Below are positions 34,358 to 43,308 of a stretch of 64,000 nt of DNA, one piece after another; the stretch's first letter is position 1, and every line of letters starts with the position of its first letter. Under the pieces are notes generated by a model. That model was not told where the DNA came from. It searched no databases and saw nothing but the letters and a program-made list of their open reading frames with translations. Position numbers and translations under genes: made by a program. Origin of the DNA: Nocardia sp. NRRL S-836 (GTDB lineage: Bacteria > Actinomycetota > Actinomycetes > Mycobacteriales > Pseudonocardiaceae); NCBI RefSeq assembly GCF_001279525.1, contig NZ_LGDY01000001.1:186001-250000 (forward strand). The letters run 5' to 3'.

Positions 34358-35449
34358 TCACCCCGGCAGCGCGGTGCCGGGGGTGCGGGCGACCAGTGCG
34401 GCGGCGGCGATCAGGTCCCAGCCGGGCGCGTACTCGTTGCCGGTCGTCAGGTGCGGCGCGTGCTTCTCGTAGCGGTCGAGCAGCTCGCGCACCGAGTCGA
34501 AGACCGCGCGGTCCGGGTGGTCCGGCCGGACACCGCAGGAGTGCCGCGCCAGGTCCAGCGTCTGACCGGGCGACTCACCCCGTTTGGTGGCCTCCACGCC
34601 CGCCGCGAGGTAGACGTACGCGCGTTCCAGCAGCGGGTCCAGCACCGGCACGCGACCGGGCGCGGGGCCGAGGTCGGCGGGCTCCAGCCGTTCGACGAGC
34701 CGCAGGGCGTTGCCGCCCAGCACGCCCGCGACCTGCACCGGGTCCAGCCCGACGTACCGGGCGCACCGGGCGGCCGCGTGCGCGCCCCACAACACCGTCG
34801 AGTAGGGCACGTCGCTGCCGAACAACACCCGTCCGGGTGGCATCGTCGCGAGCGCGATGACCAGGTCGGTGGGACTCCACCACGACGTGTCGAAGTACAG
34901 GTTGTCCACCGGGTGCCCGGACAACCAGGCCAGGTCGGTGAGCCCGGCGTGCGCCAGCACGAACCGCGCGCCGGGGAACCGGCGCAGCACCGCGAGCAGC
35001 GTGGCGCCGAACGGCTCGATCTCCGGACCGGCGTGCACCACGACGGGCAGGTGCAGCTCGTGGGCCAGCCCGAACACGTCGTGCAGGCGGTCGTCGTCGA
35101 GGTCGAACCGGTCGCTGGCCGGGTGCAGCTTGATCCCCCGCGCACCGGCGGCGACGCAGCGGCGTGCCTCCCCTGCCGCGTCGTCGCCGGGCGCCACCCG
35201 GCAGAACGGGACCAGCTGCGGGCCCGCGGCGGCGAGCATCGCGTCGTTGGCGGCCCGGTAGCCCTCGGGCTCGGTCAGCGGGAACACCGCGGCGGACGCG
35301 TCCACCTCGGACAACGCGGCGCGGAGCTGGTCGAAGGTGGCCGAGAAACCGCTCGGGTCGTTCGTGCCGACGTGCGTGTGCACGTCGAACAGCGGGGTTT
35401 TCACGCCGAGCGCTTCCCACCACGGCCGCACCAGGTCATCGGCGTACAT
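34358..35449 (-). CDS. Amidohydrolase-2 family metal-dependent hydrolase
   Basis: A 363-residue TIM-barrel hydrolase. The first metal-binding motif is [12 protein letters not shown] near residue 21 (HxH). [14 protein letters not shown] and [10 protein letters not shown] supply further His residues, and [10 protein letters not shown] gives the conserved Asp near residue 210. The family includes decarboxylases and lactonases. A C-terminal extension of about 120 residues after the barrel is not part of the minimal family fold. Substrate cannot be inferred, and no adjacent pathway genes help. ATG 35449 is about 90 bases from the divergent small gene. Confidence 0.82.
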   Translation of the reverse strand: MYADDLVRPWWEALGVKTPLFDVHTHVGTNDPSGFSATFDQLRAALSEVDASAAVFPLTEPEGYRAANDAMLAAAGPQLVPFCRVAPGDDAAGEARRCVAAGARGIKLHPASDRFDLDDDRLHDVFGLAHELHLPVVVHAGPEIEPFGATLLAVLRRFPGARFVLAHAGLTDLAWLSGHPVDNLYFDTSWWSPTDLVIALATMPPGRVLFGSDVPYSTVLWGAHAAARCARYVGLDPVQVAGVLGGNALRLVERLEPADLGPAPGRVPVLDPLLERAYVYLAAGVEATKRGESPGQTLDLARHSCGVRPDHPDRAVFDSVRELLDRYEKHAPHLTTGNEYAPGWDLIAAAALVARTPGTALPG

Positions 35450-35541
35450 GGACCCTCACCTTCGTCGACCGCCGAATTCCCGATGGGATCGTGAGCAAAC
35501 CACCGCCGCTTTCACCGGATTGCGCCGGGTAGCCGACGCAC

Positions 35542-35868
35542 ATGACCGAACAACTCCCGATTCCCGGCTACGACCAGCTGACGCTCGGCGACCTGTTGCA
35601 CCGCATCCGGTCGCTGGACGAGCAGGAACTGCGGCAGGTGCGCGAGCACGAGGAGGCGCACGGCCACCGCACACCGGTGCTGGAGATCATCGACGAACGG
35701 CTCCGGCAGCTCGCGGAAGGAGCCGAACCGTCCGGCGGCGACCAGCGCAACACTCCCCCGGTCAGCAGCTCGCCCGGAGAGCAGGCGGTGTCCCCGGAGC
35801 ACTCGCCGGACGGCAACACCCCGCTGCGGCACGGCGTGTACGAGCAGACTCCGGGACGCGGACGCTGA
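35542..35868 (+). CDS. Conserved hypothetical small protein
   Basis: A 108-residue protein. The first 55 residues form a compact helical module (IPGYDQLTLGDLLHRIRSLD, then QVREHEEAHGHRTPVLEII) that recurs in actinobacterial proteins as a short N-terminal domain of unknown function (DUF8129-like, from memory). The remainder is a polar, Pro/Ser/Gly-rich tail without predicted fold. It is divergent from the amidohydrolase and followed by a perfect hairpin. Confidence 0.7.
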   Translation: MTEQLPIPGYDQLTLGDLLHRIRSLDEQELRQVREHEEAHGHRTPVLEIIDERLRQLAEGAEPSGGDQRNTPPVSSSPGEQAVSPEHSPDGNTPLRHGVYEQTPGRGR

Positions 35869-35873
35869 GCGGC

Positions 35874-35903
35874 GCGGGTGCGGTGGTCGTGCACCGCACC
35901 CGC
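35874..35903. terminator. Bidirectional hairpin terminator
   Basis: GCGGGTGCGGTG and CACCGCACCCGC form a perfect 12-bp stem around a 6-base loop. It lies between the convergent small gene and the zinc alcohol dehydrogenase. Confidence 0.85.
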
Positions 35904-35911
35904 CCGGCCGG

Positions 35912-37081
35912 CTAGGGCTGGAAGACCGACCGCACGCAGCCGTCTTCCTTCTTCTTGAAGATGTCGTACCCGCGTGCGCCCTCGCTGAGCGGCATCACGT
36001 GCGTCGCGAGGTGGTCGGTGACGAGCTCACCGGAGGCGATGCGGTCCAGCAGCGCCGGGATGTAGCGCTGGCCGTGCTGCTGTGCGCCGCGCACGGTCAG
36101 GCCCTTGTTCATCATGGCGCCCAACGGGAACTTGTCCACGAACCCGGTGAACACGCCCAGCACGAACACCGATCCGCCCTTGCGGCAGTGGTAGATCGCC
36201 TCGCGCACGGCGATCGGGCGGTCGGTCTCCAGCCGCAGCTTGCTCTTCACCTGGTCGTAGACGTGTTGCGGCCCAGGCGAATGCGCCTCGCAGCCGACGG
36301 CCTCGATGCACACGTCCGGCCCGCGCCCGCCGGTGGCTTCGAGGAGAGCGTCGCCAACGGAGGTGTTCTCGTAGTTGATCGTCTCGACGCCGAAGGTCTG
36401 TTCCGCCTGGCGCAGCCGGTAGTCGAACCGGTCGATCACCAGCACCCGTTCCGCGCCGAGCAGCTGTGCCGCGCGGGCCGCCATCTGGCCGACGGCGCCG
36501 CACCCCCACACCGCCACGACGTCACCGGGTTTCACGCCGCCGAGGTCGGCGCCCATCCAGCCGGTCGCCGCCGAGTCCGACGTGAACAGGGCGCTCATGT
36601 CGTCGACGGCCTCGGGGATCGGGATGGCGGTGTGGTCGGCGAACGGCACGCGCACGTACTCGGCGTGGCTGCCGCGGAAGCCGCCCATGGCGTGGGAGTA
36701 GCCGAAGATGCCGCCGGGGTTGGCGCCCCAGAGCTCCTGGGTGATCGCCGGGTTGGTGTTGGTGTTGTCGCACAACGAGTACAGCTCGTTGCGGCAGTAC
36801 CAGCAGCGGCCGCAGGCGATGAACGAGCACACGACGACGCGGTCGCCGGGCCGGTGCTTCGTGACGCCGGAGCCGACCTCGACGACCTCGCCCATGAACT
36901 CGTGGCCGATGACGTCACCGGCCTGCATGAACGGGATGTGCCCGGTCAGCAGGTGCAGGTCGGAGCCGCACACGGTGCTCAGCCGCACCTTGAGGATCAT
37001 GTCCTGGTCGTTCAACAACCGCGGGTCCGGCACGTCCTGCACGCGGACGTCGTTGATCCCTTCCCAGCACAGGGCCTTCAC
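35912..37081 (-). CDS. Zinc-dependent alcohol dehydrogenase (formaldehyde-dehydrogenase-like MDR)
   Basis: A 389-residue medium-chain dehydrogenase. Catalytic zinc ligands are in TVCGSDLH and GHEFMGEVVEVG; the structural zinc cysteines are in CGRCWYCRNELYSLC. The NAD motif is VWGCGAVGQMAARAAQLLG near residue 190. The insert around residues 250-290 and the total length match glutathione-independent formaldehyde dehydrogenase-like enzymes. The GTG start overlaps the stop of the upstream 134-residue gene by four bases, so the two are co-transcribed. Confidence 0.9.
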   Translation of the reverse strand: MKALCWEGINDVRVQDVPDPRLLNDQDMILKVRLSTVCGSDLHLLTGHIPFMQAGDVIGHEFMGEVVEVGSGVTKHRPGDRVVVCSFIACGRCWYCRNELYSLCDNTNTNPAITQELWGANPGGIFGYSHAMGGFRGSHAEYVRVPFADHTAIPIPEAVDDMSALFTSDSAATGWMGADLGGVKPGDVVAVWGCGAVGQMAARAAQLLGAERVLVIDRFDYRLRQAEQTFGVETINYENTSVGDALLEATGGRGPDVCIEAVGCEAHSPGPQHVYDQVKSKLRLETDRPIAVREAIYHCRKGGSVFVLGVFTGFVDKFPLGAMMNKGLTVRGAQQHGQRYIPALLDRIASGELVTDHLATHVMPLSEGARGYDIFKKKEDGCVRSVFQP

Positions 37082-37482
37082 AGCCGACCACCGCCCCTCG
37101 CCCTGCTCGTCACCATCTGCAGTGCCTTGCCCATCGGGCCGGGGTGCGTCGGCGCGGTGTCGGGCTCGACCACCTCTCCGGCCTCCAGCACGGACTTCGC
37201 GCGCCGCAGCGCGAGGCGTAAGTCGGGCCGCGACGCGTCGCCCCTCGGTGTCGCCACGAGTTCGGTCCCCTTGTCACCGGCCGCGGCGCGGATGCTGATC
37301 TCCGCCTGGTCCCGCCACCGCGCGACCAGGTCCGGCAGCTCCGACTGCACATCGGTCGGCGCGCGGTCGACCGTGACGGTCAGCGGACGCTCCCGCTGCT
37401 CCCCCGACGCCCACTTGCGGCTGACCACCGCCGCGGCGGTCGCCACGCCCGCGGCGAGTAGCGCTTTCCCTGCTGTCTTCAT
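37078..37482 (-). CDS. Conserved hypothetical, cyclase/SRPBCC-associated small protein
   Basis: A 134-residue protein with an N-terminal membrane-anchor-like segment (MKTAGKALLAAGVATAAAVV) followed by a soluble domain (LTVTVDRAPTDVQSELPDLV, then RDQAEISIRAAAGDKGTELV) and a polar C-terminus. Its pattern resembles the SRPBCC-like domain proteins that often accompany zinc ADH genes. It is transcriptionally coupled to the dehydrogenase (GTGA). Exact role unknown. Confidence 0.65.
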   Translation of the reverse strand: MKTAGKALLAAGVATAAAVVSRKWASGEQRERPLTVTVDRAPTDVQSELPDLVARWRDQAEISIRAAAGDKGTELVATPRGDASRPDLRLALRRAKSVLEAGEVVEPDTAPTHPGPMGKALQMVTSRARGGGRL

Positions 37483-37614
37483 GGTTTCGGCCTCTCTCGG
37501 AGCACGAGTGCCGTGAGTACCCGGGGTCGCACGAAACACGCGCGGATCAACCGGGTTTGACCGGTTCCTCGCGGGTATGACTCCCTTGCCGACAAGCAAC
37601 CGCAGGAGGTACCG

Positions 37615-37857
37615 ATGGCAACGGGTGAGACCGGTTTCGACGACGTCACCTACGACCTGATCTCCGTGCAGTACCACGCCCTCAAGGCGGGGCACGACTA
37701 CGGCCAGTACGTCCGTGACGCGGACAACGCGGGGCGGCAGGACATCGCCGACTTCTTCCGCCGTGTGATGGAGGAGGACTCCGCCCGCGCCAAGCAGTGC
37801 CACGAGTTCATCAAGGAGCTGTCGGGCTCGGGTGACTCGGGGCCCGCGGTCAGCTGA
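37615..37857 (+). CDS. Small conserved helical protein
   Basis: An 80-residue acidic protein with two helices (DDVTYDLISVQYHALKAGHD and DFFRRVMEEDSARAKQCHEF). His and Glu spacing in these helices recalls ferritin-like/bacterioferritin fragments, but no full di-iron motif is present. AGGAGGTACCG precedes the ATG, a strong ribosome binding site suggesting high expression. It is convergent with the UbiA gene, overlapping it by eight bases. Confidence 0.75.
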   Translation: MATGETGFDDVTYDLISVQYHALKAGHDYGQYVRDADNAGRQDIADFFRRVMEEDSARAKQCHEFIKELSGSGDSGPAVS

Positions 37858-38689
37858 CCGCGCCGCCCAGTTCCACACCGCCGGTGATGACCAGCAGCGC
37901 CACGTCGACGACGGCTACCGCGAGCAGGGCCGTGAAGTACGCCCGCGAGCCGGCCCGTCGTCCGCGCAGCCTGCCGAGCACGAGGATCACCACCGACAAC
38001 GGCACCGCCACCAGCCCCGCCGTCGTGACGGGGCCGGGCGGGCCGACCGCGAGGACCACTCCGGTGATCACCGCCAGCGCGGATGCCACTCCCGCGCTGG
38101 CGGCCCCGCCGATGCGGTGCGGCAGTCCGCGCACACCGGTCGCCGCGTCGTCGGCCAGGTCCGGGATGACGTTGGCGAAGTGGGCGGCGCTGCCGAGCAC
38201 GGCGGCGGCCACCAGCAGCCACAACGGCGGCCAATGCCCGCCAGGACCGCCCAGGGTGACGAACGCGGGCAGCAGCCCGAACGACACCGCGTACGGCACG
38301 ACGGAGAACGCCGTGGCCTTGAGCCCGAGGTCGTACCCCCAGGCCGACACCAGCATCACGACGTGCAGGAGTGTCGCGTCCACACCGGACAGCAACGACA
38401 ACCCGACCGCCGCCACCGCGGCGATCGCCGTCGCGGCCGCCACGAGCCTGCGCGACACGGCACCGGCGGCGACCGGTTTGCCCGCACGGCCGACGCTCGC
38501 GTCCCGGCCGGCGTCGAGCAGGTCGTTGAGCCAGCCCACGGACAGCTGCCCGGCCAGCACCGCGGCCGCGACGGCCACGATCCCGCCCGGTGACCTGCCG
38601 GTGGCGGCGGCCAGCGCGGTGGCCACGACGGTGACCGCGAGAGCGGGCAGCGGATGACAGGAACGCGCAAGAGCTTCGAGGCTGCCCAT
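37850..38689 (-). CDS. UbiA-family prenyltransferase
   Basis: A 279-residue polytopic membrane enzyme of about eight to nine helices that transfers an isoprenoid chain to an aromatic acceptor. The first Asp-rich motif NDLLDAGRD near residue 55 matches NDxxDxxxD, and a second motif NVIPDLADD near residue 168 matches the DxxxD-type pattern. It lies next to a methyltransferase and a type III PKS gene, suggesting prenylation of a polyketide-derived phenol or quinone. The ATG at 38689 overlaps the divergent methyltransferase start by 36 bases, so one of the two starts may be further inside. Confidence 0.87.
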   Translation of the reverse strand: MGSLEALARSCHPLPALAVTVVATALAAATGRSPGGIVAVAAAVLAGQLSVGWLNDLLDAGRDASVGRAGKPVAAGAVSRRLVAAATAIAAVAAVGLSLLSGVDATLLHVVMLVSAWGYDLGLKATAFSVVPYAVSFGLLPAFVTLGGPGGHWPPLWLLVAAAVLGSAAHFANVIPDLADDAATGVRGLPHRIGGAASAGVASALAVITGVVLAVGPPGPVTTAGLVAVPLSVVILVLGRLRGRRAGSRAYFTALLAVAVVDVALLVITGGVELGGAVS

Positions 38690-39442
38690 GGCTCGCCAGT
38701 CTGCCAGCGGCCCGCGATCACGCAGAACGATCTTGAACCGAACGACCCGGAACTCTACGAGCGGCTCGCCGACCAGTGGTGGCGGCCGCGCGGCGCGTTC
38801 GTGATGCTGCACTGGCTCGCGGCCGCACGCGCCCAGCTGGTCCCGCCGCCACGGCCGGGTGCGGTCCTCGTCGACCTGGGCTGCGGTGCGGGACTGCTCG
38901 CTCCGCACGTCAGCGGCTACCACCACATCGGCGTCGACTTCTCGCAGGAAGCCCTGCGCCAGGCCCGCGAACGTGGGGTGCGGGCGATCCGCGGTGACGT
39001 GCTCGCGGTGCCGTTGCCGGACGGGTGCGCCGACGTCGTCGTGGCCGGCGAGATCCTCGAACACGTCACCGACCTGTCCGCGGCGGTCGCCGAGGCGTGC
39101 CGGCTGCTGCGTCCGGGCGGGCTGCTGGTGCTGGACACGCTGGCCGACACGGCGGTGTGCCGCCTGGTGGCGGTCCAGCTGGCGGAACGGCTCGGCCTCG
39201 CCCCGCGCGGGGTGCACGACCCCGCGCTGTTCGTCGACCGCGCCCGGCTGGTGCGGGAGTGCGCCGCGCACGGTGTGCGCCTGGCACTGCGGGGTATCCG
39301 CCCCTCGCTGCCCGACCTGCTCGCGTGGTCGCTGCGCCGCGGGCAGACCGTCCGCATGGTGCCGACCGCGTCCACGGCCGTGCTCTTCCAGGGAGCCGGC
39401 CGCAAGAAGGGGATGACCTGTGGACCTGCCCGCTCTCGTTGA
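38654..39442 (+). CDS. SAM-dependent methyltransferase (UbiG-like)
   Basis: A 262-residue class I methyltransferase. The SAM-binding motif I is VLVDLGCGAGLLAPHV near residue 72; motif II-like IGVDFSQEALRQAR and post-motif ADVVVAGEILEHVTD follow. The N-terminal segment NDPELYERLADQWWRPRGAF matches 3-demethylubiquinol O-methyltransferase-like proteins. The ATG at 38654 lies within the divergent UbiA gene's 5' end; family alignment suggests that the true protein begins near ITQNDLEPN, but no good start codon is available there. It overlaps the following acyl-CoA dehydrogenase gene by 23 bases. Its role is probably O-methylation of a type III PKS product. Confidence 0.85.
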   Translation: MTGTRKSFEAAHGSPVCQRPAITQNDLEPNDPELYERLADQWWRPRGAFVMLHWLAAARAQLVPPPRPGAVLVDLGCGAGLLAPHVSGYHHIGVDFSQEALRQARERGVRAIRGDVLAVPLPDGCADVVVAGEILEHVTDLSAAVAEACRLLRPGGLLVLDTLADTAVCRLVAVQLAERLGLAPRGVHDPALFVDRARLVRECAAHGVRLALRGIRPSLPDLLAWSLRRGQTVRMVPTASTAVLFQGAGRKKGMTCGPARSR

Positions 39443-40562
39443 CCGCATGTCCGGCCGTGCGTCGAAGTACGACGCGGCCGGGGAGTTCCCCGAGGAGGAC
39501 TTCGCCGACCTGCGCGACGCGGGCCTGCTCGGCCTGATGGTGCCGCCCCGGCTCGGCGGCACGGGCGCGTCGTTCGCCGACTACACCGACGTGGCGGTGC
39601 AGCTGGGCAGCGGAGCCGGCGCCACGGCGTTGATCTTCAACATGCACGCGTCGGTGACCGGCGCGCTGGCGCACACGCCCGACGAGCTCGTGCGGCAGTT
39701 CGGCGCCCCGGAGAGCTTCTTCGCCTCCCGCGACCGCGTGCTGGCCGCCGCGGCGGAGGGAGCCCTGTACGCGGTCGCGATGAGCGAACGCGAGGCCGGC
39801 TCCCGGCTGTCGAAGGTGCGGACCGCCTACGAACGCACCGGTTCCGGCTTCCGGATCACCGGTGCGAAGACGTTCGTCTCCGGCGCCGGCCACGCGGACG
39901 CCTACCTCGTCGCCGCCAGGGACGCCACGTCCGGGGAACCGAGGATCTCCTACTTCCTCGTCCCGGCCGGCCCCGGTGTGCGGGTGCGGCCGACCTGGGA
40001 CTCGCTGGGCATGCGCGCCACCACGAGCCACGACCTCGACCTGGACGTCGAGGTGGACGAGGACGCGCTCGTGGGCGGCATCGAAGGCGCCGCACTGCTG
40101 CTGGCCCAGGTGATGCCGCAGTGGCTGGTCGCCTCCTACGCCGCGGTCTACGTCGGTGTCGCCCGGTCCGTGCTGCGGCACGGCGCGGCGCACCTGACCG
40201 AACGCGGGCTGCACACCCTTCCGATGGTCCGCGCCCGGATGGGCCGTGCCGACGTCCAGGTCGCCGCGGCCGAACTCGTCGTGCGGCGAGCGGCCCGGCA
40301 GGTCACCGACGATCCCGGCAGTCCGGAGACCAACCGCTGGGTGTGGCGCGCGAAGCTCATCGCCGGCGACACGGCGGCGGAGGTGGCCTTCTCCGTGCTG
40401 GAGGCCGCGGGCGCGTCGGCGACCCGGCGCGGGCACCCCCTCGAACGGCTCTACCGCGACGCGCGCTGCGGTGCGTTGCAACCGGCCACGTCCGACGTCT
40501 GCGCCGACTGGCTCGGCGCCGCCGCGCTGGGCGACAACCCCGACGAGGTGACCCGCTGGTGA
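39420..40562 (+). CDS. Acyl-CoA dehydrogenase-family protein
   Basis: A 380-residue FAD-dependent acyl-CoA dehydrogenase fold. The N-terminal domain (LVDRMSGRASKYDAAGEFPE) is followed by the middle domain, where the FAD/acyl motif reads AVAMSEREAGSRLSKV in place of the usual TEPGAGSD. Then ITGAKTFVSGAGHADAY. The C-terminal domain is helical, with NRWVWRAKLIAG and GASATRRGHPLERLYRDARC. GTG start overlaps the methyltransferase. It is coupled to the PKS gene (GTGA). It may oxidise the starter acyl group or the polyketide. Confidence 0.85.
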   Translation: MDLPALVDRMSGRASKYDAAGEFPEEDFADLRDAGLLGLMVPPRLGGTGASFADYTDVAVQLGSGAGATALIFNMHASVTGALAHTPDELVRQFGAPESFFASRDRVLAAAAEGALYAVAMSEREAGSRLSKVRTAYERTGSGFRITGAKTFVSGAGHADAYLVAARDATSGEPRISYFLVPAGPGVRVRPTWDSLGMRATTSHDLDLDVEVDEDALVGGIEGAALLLAQVMPQWLVASYAAVYVGVARSVLRHGAAHLTERGLHTLPMVRARMGRADVQVAAAELVVRRAARQVTDDPGSPETNRWVWRAKLIAGDTAAEVAFSVLEAAGASATRRGHPLERLYRDARCGALQPATSDVCADWLGAAALGDNPDEVTRW

Positions 40563-41596
40563 CCGCGCACATCGCCGCGATCGGCACCGCGCTTCCCCCG
40601 GTGATCGAGCAGGACGTCCTGTGGGAGAACCACTTCGGCCCGCTGCTGGACGGCAGCAGGGCCGCCGGGCGGATCTTCGCCGCCGCCGGGGTGGACCGCA
40701 GGCACGCCGTCGTCAGCCCGCTGGACCTGGACGTGTCGTCGTGGTCGACCGGCGAGCGCATGCGCCTGTACGACGAGAACGCGCAGAAGCTGGGCCACGA
40801 AGCCGTCATGTCCGCACTGCGGGCGGCGGACCTCGACCCGGCCGATATCGGGCAGCTCACCGTCGTGTCGTGCACCGGGTACACGGCACCGGGACTGGAC
40901 GTGCAGCTGGCCAGGTCGCTGGAGCTGTCGCAGGACGCGCAACGGCTGGTCATCGGGCACATGGGCTGTTACGCCGCCTTGCCCGCGCTGGGCAGCGTCG
41001 CGGACTTCGTGACCGTGCACCGGCGTCCCGCGGTGCTGCTGTGCCTGGAGCTCACGTCACTGCACGTCCAGCCGCCCACCAGGGACATGCAGCAGATCGT
41101 CACGCACGCGTTGTTCGGTGACGCCGCCACCGCGCTCGTCGTGCGGCCGGGCGGAGGCCGGGTCGAGGTCCTCGGCACCGGTGCCGTCACCGATCCGGCC
41201 ACGGCCGACCACATGACGTGGCGGGTGACCGACCACGGGTTCCGGATGACCCTCTCGCCGCAGGTGCCCGACGTGCTCGGCAAACACGTCCGCAACGCCG
41301 TCGAGCGGCTGCTGGCCGACCACGGCCTCACCGTGCCGCAGGTGCGCGGCTGGGCCGTCCACCCCGGCGGGCCGCGCATCCTCGACACCGTGGAACGCGA
41401 GCTCGACCTGCCGCCGGACGCGCTCGACCCGTCGCGGCACGTGCTGCGCGACCACGGCAACTGCTCGTCCCCGACCGTGCTCATGGTGCTCGACGAGCTG
41501 CTGCGGAACACCGCGCTGCGACCGGGCGACCCGGTGGTGGCGATGGCGTTCGGGCCCGGTCTGACCCTGTACACGACGTTGTTGCGCGCGAGGTGA
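40559..41596 (+). CDS. Type III polyketide synthase
   Basis: A 345-residue chalcone-synthase-like homodimeric enzyme that extends an acyl-CoA starter with malonyl-CoA. The catalytic Cys is residue 137 in GHMGCYAAL, the His is residue 268 in AVHPGGPRI, and the Asn is residue 301 in DHGNCSS. The C-terminus GPGLTLYTTLL matches the GFGPGxxxE region. It resembles bacterial PKS18/alkylpyrone and alkylresorcinol synthases. GTG start overlaps the upstream stop. With UbiA, methyltransferase, acyl-CoA dehydrogenase and SDR partners it makes a small lipid-like or quinone natural product, identity unknown. Confidence 0.94.
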   Translation: MTAHIAAIGTALPPVIEQDVLWENHFGPLLDGSRAAGRIFAAAGVDRRHAVVSPLDLDVSSWSTGERMRLYDENAQKLGHEAVMSALRAADLDPADIGQLTVVSCTGYTAPGLDVQLARSLELSQDAQRLVIGHMGCYAALPALGSVADFVTVHRRPAVLLCLELTSLHVQPPTRDMQQIVTHALFGDAATALVVRPGGGRVEVLGTGAVTDPATADHMTWRVTDHGFRMTLSPQVPDVLGKHVRNAVERLLADHGLTVPQVRGWAVHPGGPRILDTVERELDLPPDALDPSRHVLRDHGNCSSPTVLMVLDELLRNTALRPGDPVVAMAFGPGLTLYTTLLRAR

Positions 41597-41598
41597 CC

Positions 41599-42423
41599 AT
41601 GCGATCCGTTGCAGGCAAGGTGGTGCTCATCACCGGCGGGTCGGCGGGCATCGGCCGGGTCACCGCACGCCGGCTCGTCCGGCTCGGTGCCCACGTCGCG
41701 ATCTGCGGCCGCGACCAGGACCGGCTCGACGCGGCGCTGGCCGAGCTGCCCGGCGCCTGGGGAACGCGGTGCGACGTCACCGATCCGGCCGACCGCGAGC
41801 GGCTCGTGCGCGAGGTCGTCGACCGGTTCGGCCGGATCGACGCACTGGTGAACAACGCGGGCCAGGGCCGGGTGGACAAGCTCGCCGGCCTGAGCGGTGC
41901 CGAGGTGACGAGCCTCGTCGCGGTCAACTTCACGGCCGTCGCCGAGCTGACCAGACTGGTGCTGCCGCACCTCGTGAGCCGTGGCGGGCACGTGGTGATG
42001 ATGTCCTCGATCGGTGCGTGGGTCCCTGTTCCGCCGCTGTCGCTGTACTCGGCCACGAAGGCGGGCGTGCTGGCGCTGGCCGTCGGGCTGCGGCGGGAGG
42101 TGCCGAAGGGCGTGCGGGTGCACGCGGTCTGCCCCGGTCCCATCCGCACCGAATGGCTCACCCGCGACCTGAACGGCCGCCCCAGCGAGGCGCAGGCACC
42201 GCGCCGCCTGTCCGCGGGCTCCGATCCCGAGCACGTCGCCCGCGCGGTCGAGCGGTGCCTGACCGCGCGGGTATCACGGACCGTGGCCGCGCCGCGCTGG
42301 TGGGCGATCGCACGACTGGGTGCGCTCGCACCGGTGAGCCGGGTGCTCGACGTCGCGGTCGCACCCGTCTCCACGGCGATCGTGCGGGCGGCACGGCGCT
42401 ACGGCCGGCGGCTATCGTCCTGA
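41599..42423 (+). CDS. Short-chain dehydrogenase/reductase
   Basis: A 274-residue canonical SDR. TGGSAGIGRVTA near residue 14 is the cofactor loop, NNAGQG the NNAG motif, SSIGAW the catalytic Ser, and YSATK the Tyr/Lys motif. The C-terminal 60 residues extend beyond the core fold and contain hydrophobic patches (ALAPVSRVLDVAVAPVSTAI), suggesting membrane association. It starts three bases after the PKS stop and is the last gene of the type III PKS cluster. Probable keto reduction of the pathway product. Confidence 0.9.
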   Translation: MRSVAGKVVLITGGSAGIGRVTARRLVRLGAHVAICGRDQDRLDAALAELPGAWGTRCDVTDPADRERLVREVVDRFGRIDALVNNAGQGRVDKLAGLSGAEVTSLVAVNFTAVAELTRLVLPHLVSRGGHVVMMSSIGAWVPVPPLSLYSATKAGVLALAVGLRREVPKGVRVHAVCPGPIRTEWLTRDLNGRPSEAQAPRRLSAGSDPEHVARAVERCLTARVSRTVAAPRWWAIARLGALAPVSRVLDVAVAPVSTAIVRAARRYGRRLSS

Positions 42424-42906
42424 CGCGGTCGCACCGCTGAGCGAACTGGGCGCGTCGGGGTGGGCGTCCTCCTCGACGCTGATGCCGAGCCGTTCGACCA
42501 GCTCACCACCCAGCCAGCCACCGAGGCCGCCCGCGAGCACGCCCAGCCAGGCCACGACCAGCGCCGGCCAGGTCGGATGCCAGTCGGTCTCGGCCAGCCG
42601 CAACAGCCAGCTGATCGCGAACGCCACCAGCACGACGCCGTTGGAGAGGCCGTGCAACAGCCCGATCCGGCGAGCGCGAGTACCGCGCGGGACCACGAGG
42701 AACCAGTCGAGCCAGCCGGTGGCGGCGGTGACCACGCCCATCAGCACGCCCGCGGCGATCAGGTGGGCGGCGGTGAACTGGAAGCTCACCCTGTCGGTGA
42801 TCAGGTACAGCACGTCGAAGCCGACCGCGGTGGTCAGCAGGCCCAACGGGAACACGATCAGGATCGGGTGGACGGCGTGGCCTGCGGCGCGGACGCGACT
42901 GCGCAT
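42412..42906 (-). CDS. DUF2231 family membrane protein
   Basis: A 164-residue protein with about four transmembrane helices. HAVHPILIVFPLGLLTTAVG near residue 10 is the family signature (HPxLVxFPxG), with conserved His residues that may bind a cofactor or metal. The C-terminal tail is acidic and polar. The 3' end overlaps the SDR gene by 12 bases in convergent orientation. Function unknown. Confidence 0.85.
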   Translation of the reverse strand: MRSRVRAAGHAVHPILIVFPLGLLTTAVGFDVLYLITDRVSFQFTAAHLIAAGVLMGVVTAATGWLDWFLVVPRGTRARRIGLLHGLSNGVVLVAFAISWLLRLAETDWHPTWPALVVAWLGVLAGGLGGWLGGELVERLGISVEEDAHPDAPSSLSGATASGR

Positions 42907-42975
42907 GGGGTGCTCCTTCCGGAAGCGGCTGCTCCCACCAGGCGTACCCGGCCGTGGAACGGATACCCCTCCGTC

Positions 42976-43308
42976 ATGAACAACTCTGGCGTGACCACTG
43001 ACGAACTGCGGCGGTTCGTGCTCGACCGGCTCGACGAGGACGAGCGCCGCGCGGCCGACGAGGAGCTGCCGATGCTCGACGACGCCGAGCGCCGCGGCCG
43101 GCTGCGCATCGTGCGCTCGGACGACGGTTCCGGTCTGCTCCTGCTGCCCGGCCCGGTGCAGGCGGCCGAGGAACGCGCGACCGTGCCGTTCCGCGAGAAG
43201 GCGGACCTGCTGCGCACCGAGGTCGAGCAGACCGACGACGAGGCCGTGCTGCGGCTGGTGGCCTCCGCGTACAACGAGCACCACGACTGGCAGGAGGAGT
43301 GGCGTTGA
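42976..43308 (+). CDS. Conserved hypothetical, DUF6221-like
   Basis: A 110-residue acidic protein. The opening TTDELRRFVLDRLDEDERRA and the closing LRLVASAYNEHHDWQEEWR resemble the DUF6221 pattern of actinobacterial proteins (an N-terminal 'RLDEDE' and a C-terminal 'HPDYxxEW'). No enzymatic motif is visible. The ATG lies 70 bases from the divergent DUF2231 start. The next small gene overlaps its stop. Confidence 0.7.
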   Translation: MNNSGVTTDELRRFVLDRLDEDERRAADEELPMLDDAERRGRLRIVRSDDGSGLLLLPGPVQAAEERATVPFREKADLLRTEVEQTDDEAVLRLVASAYNEHHDWQEEWR

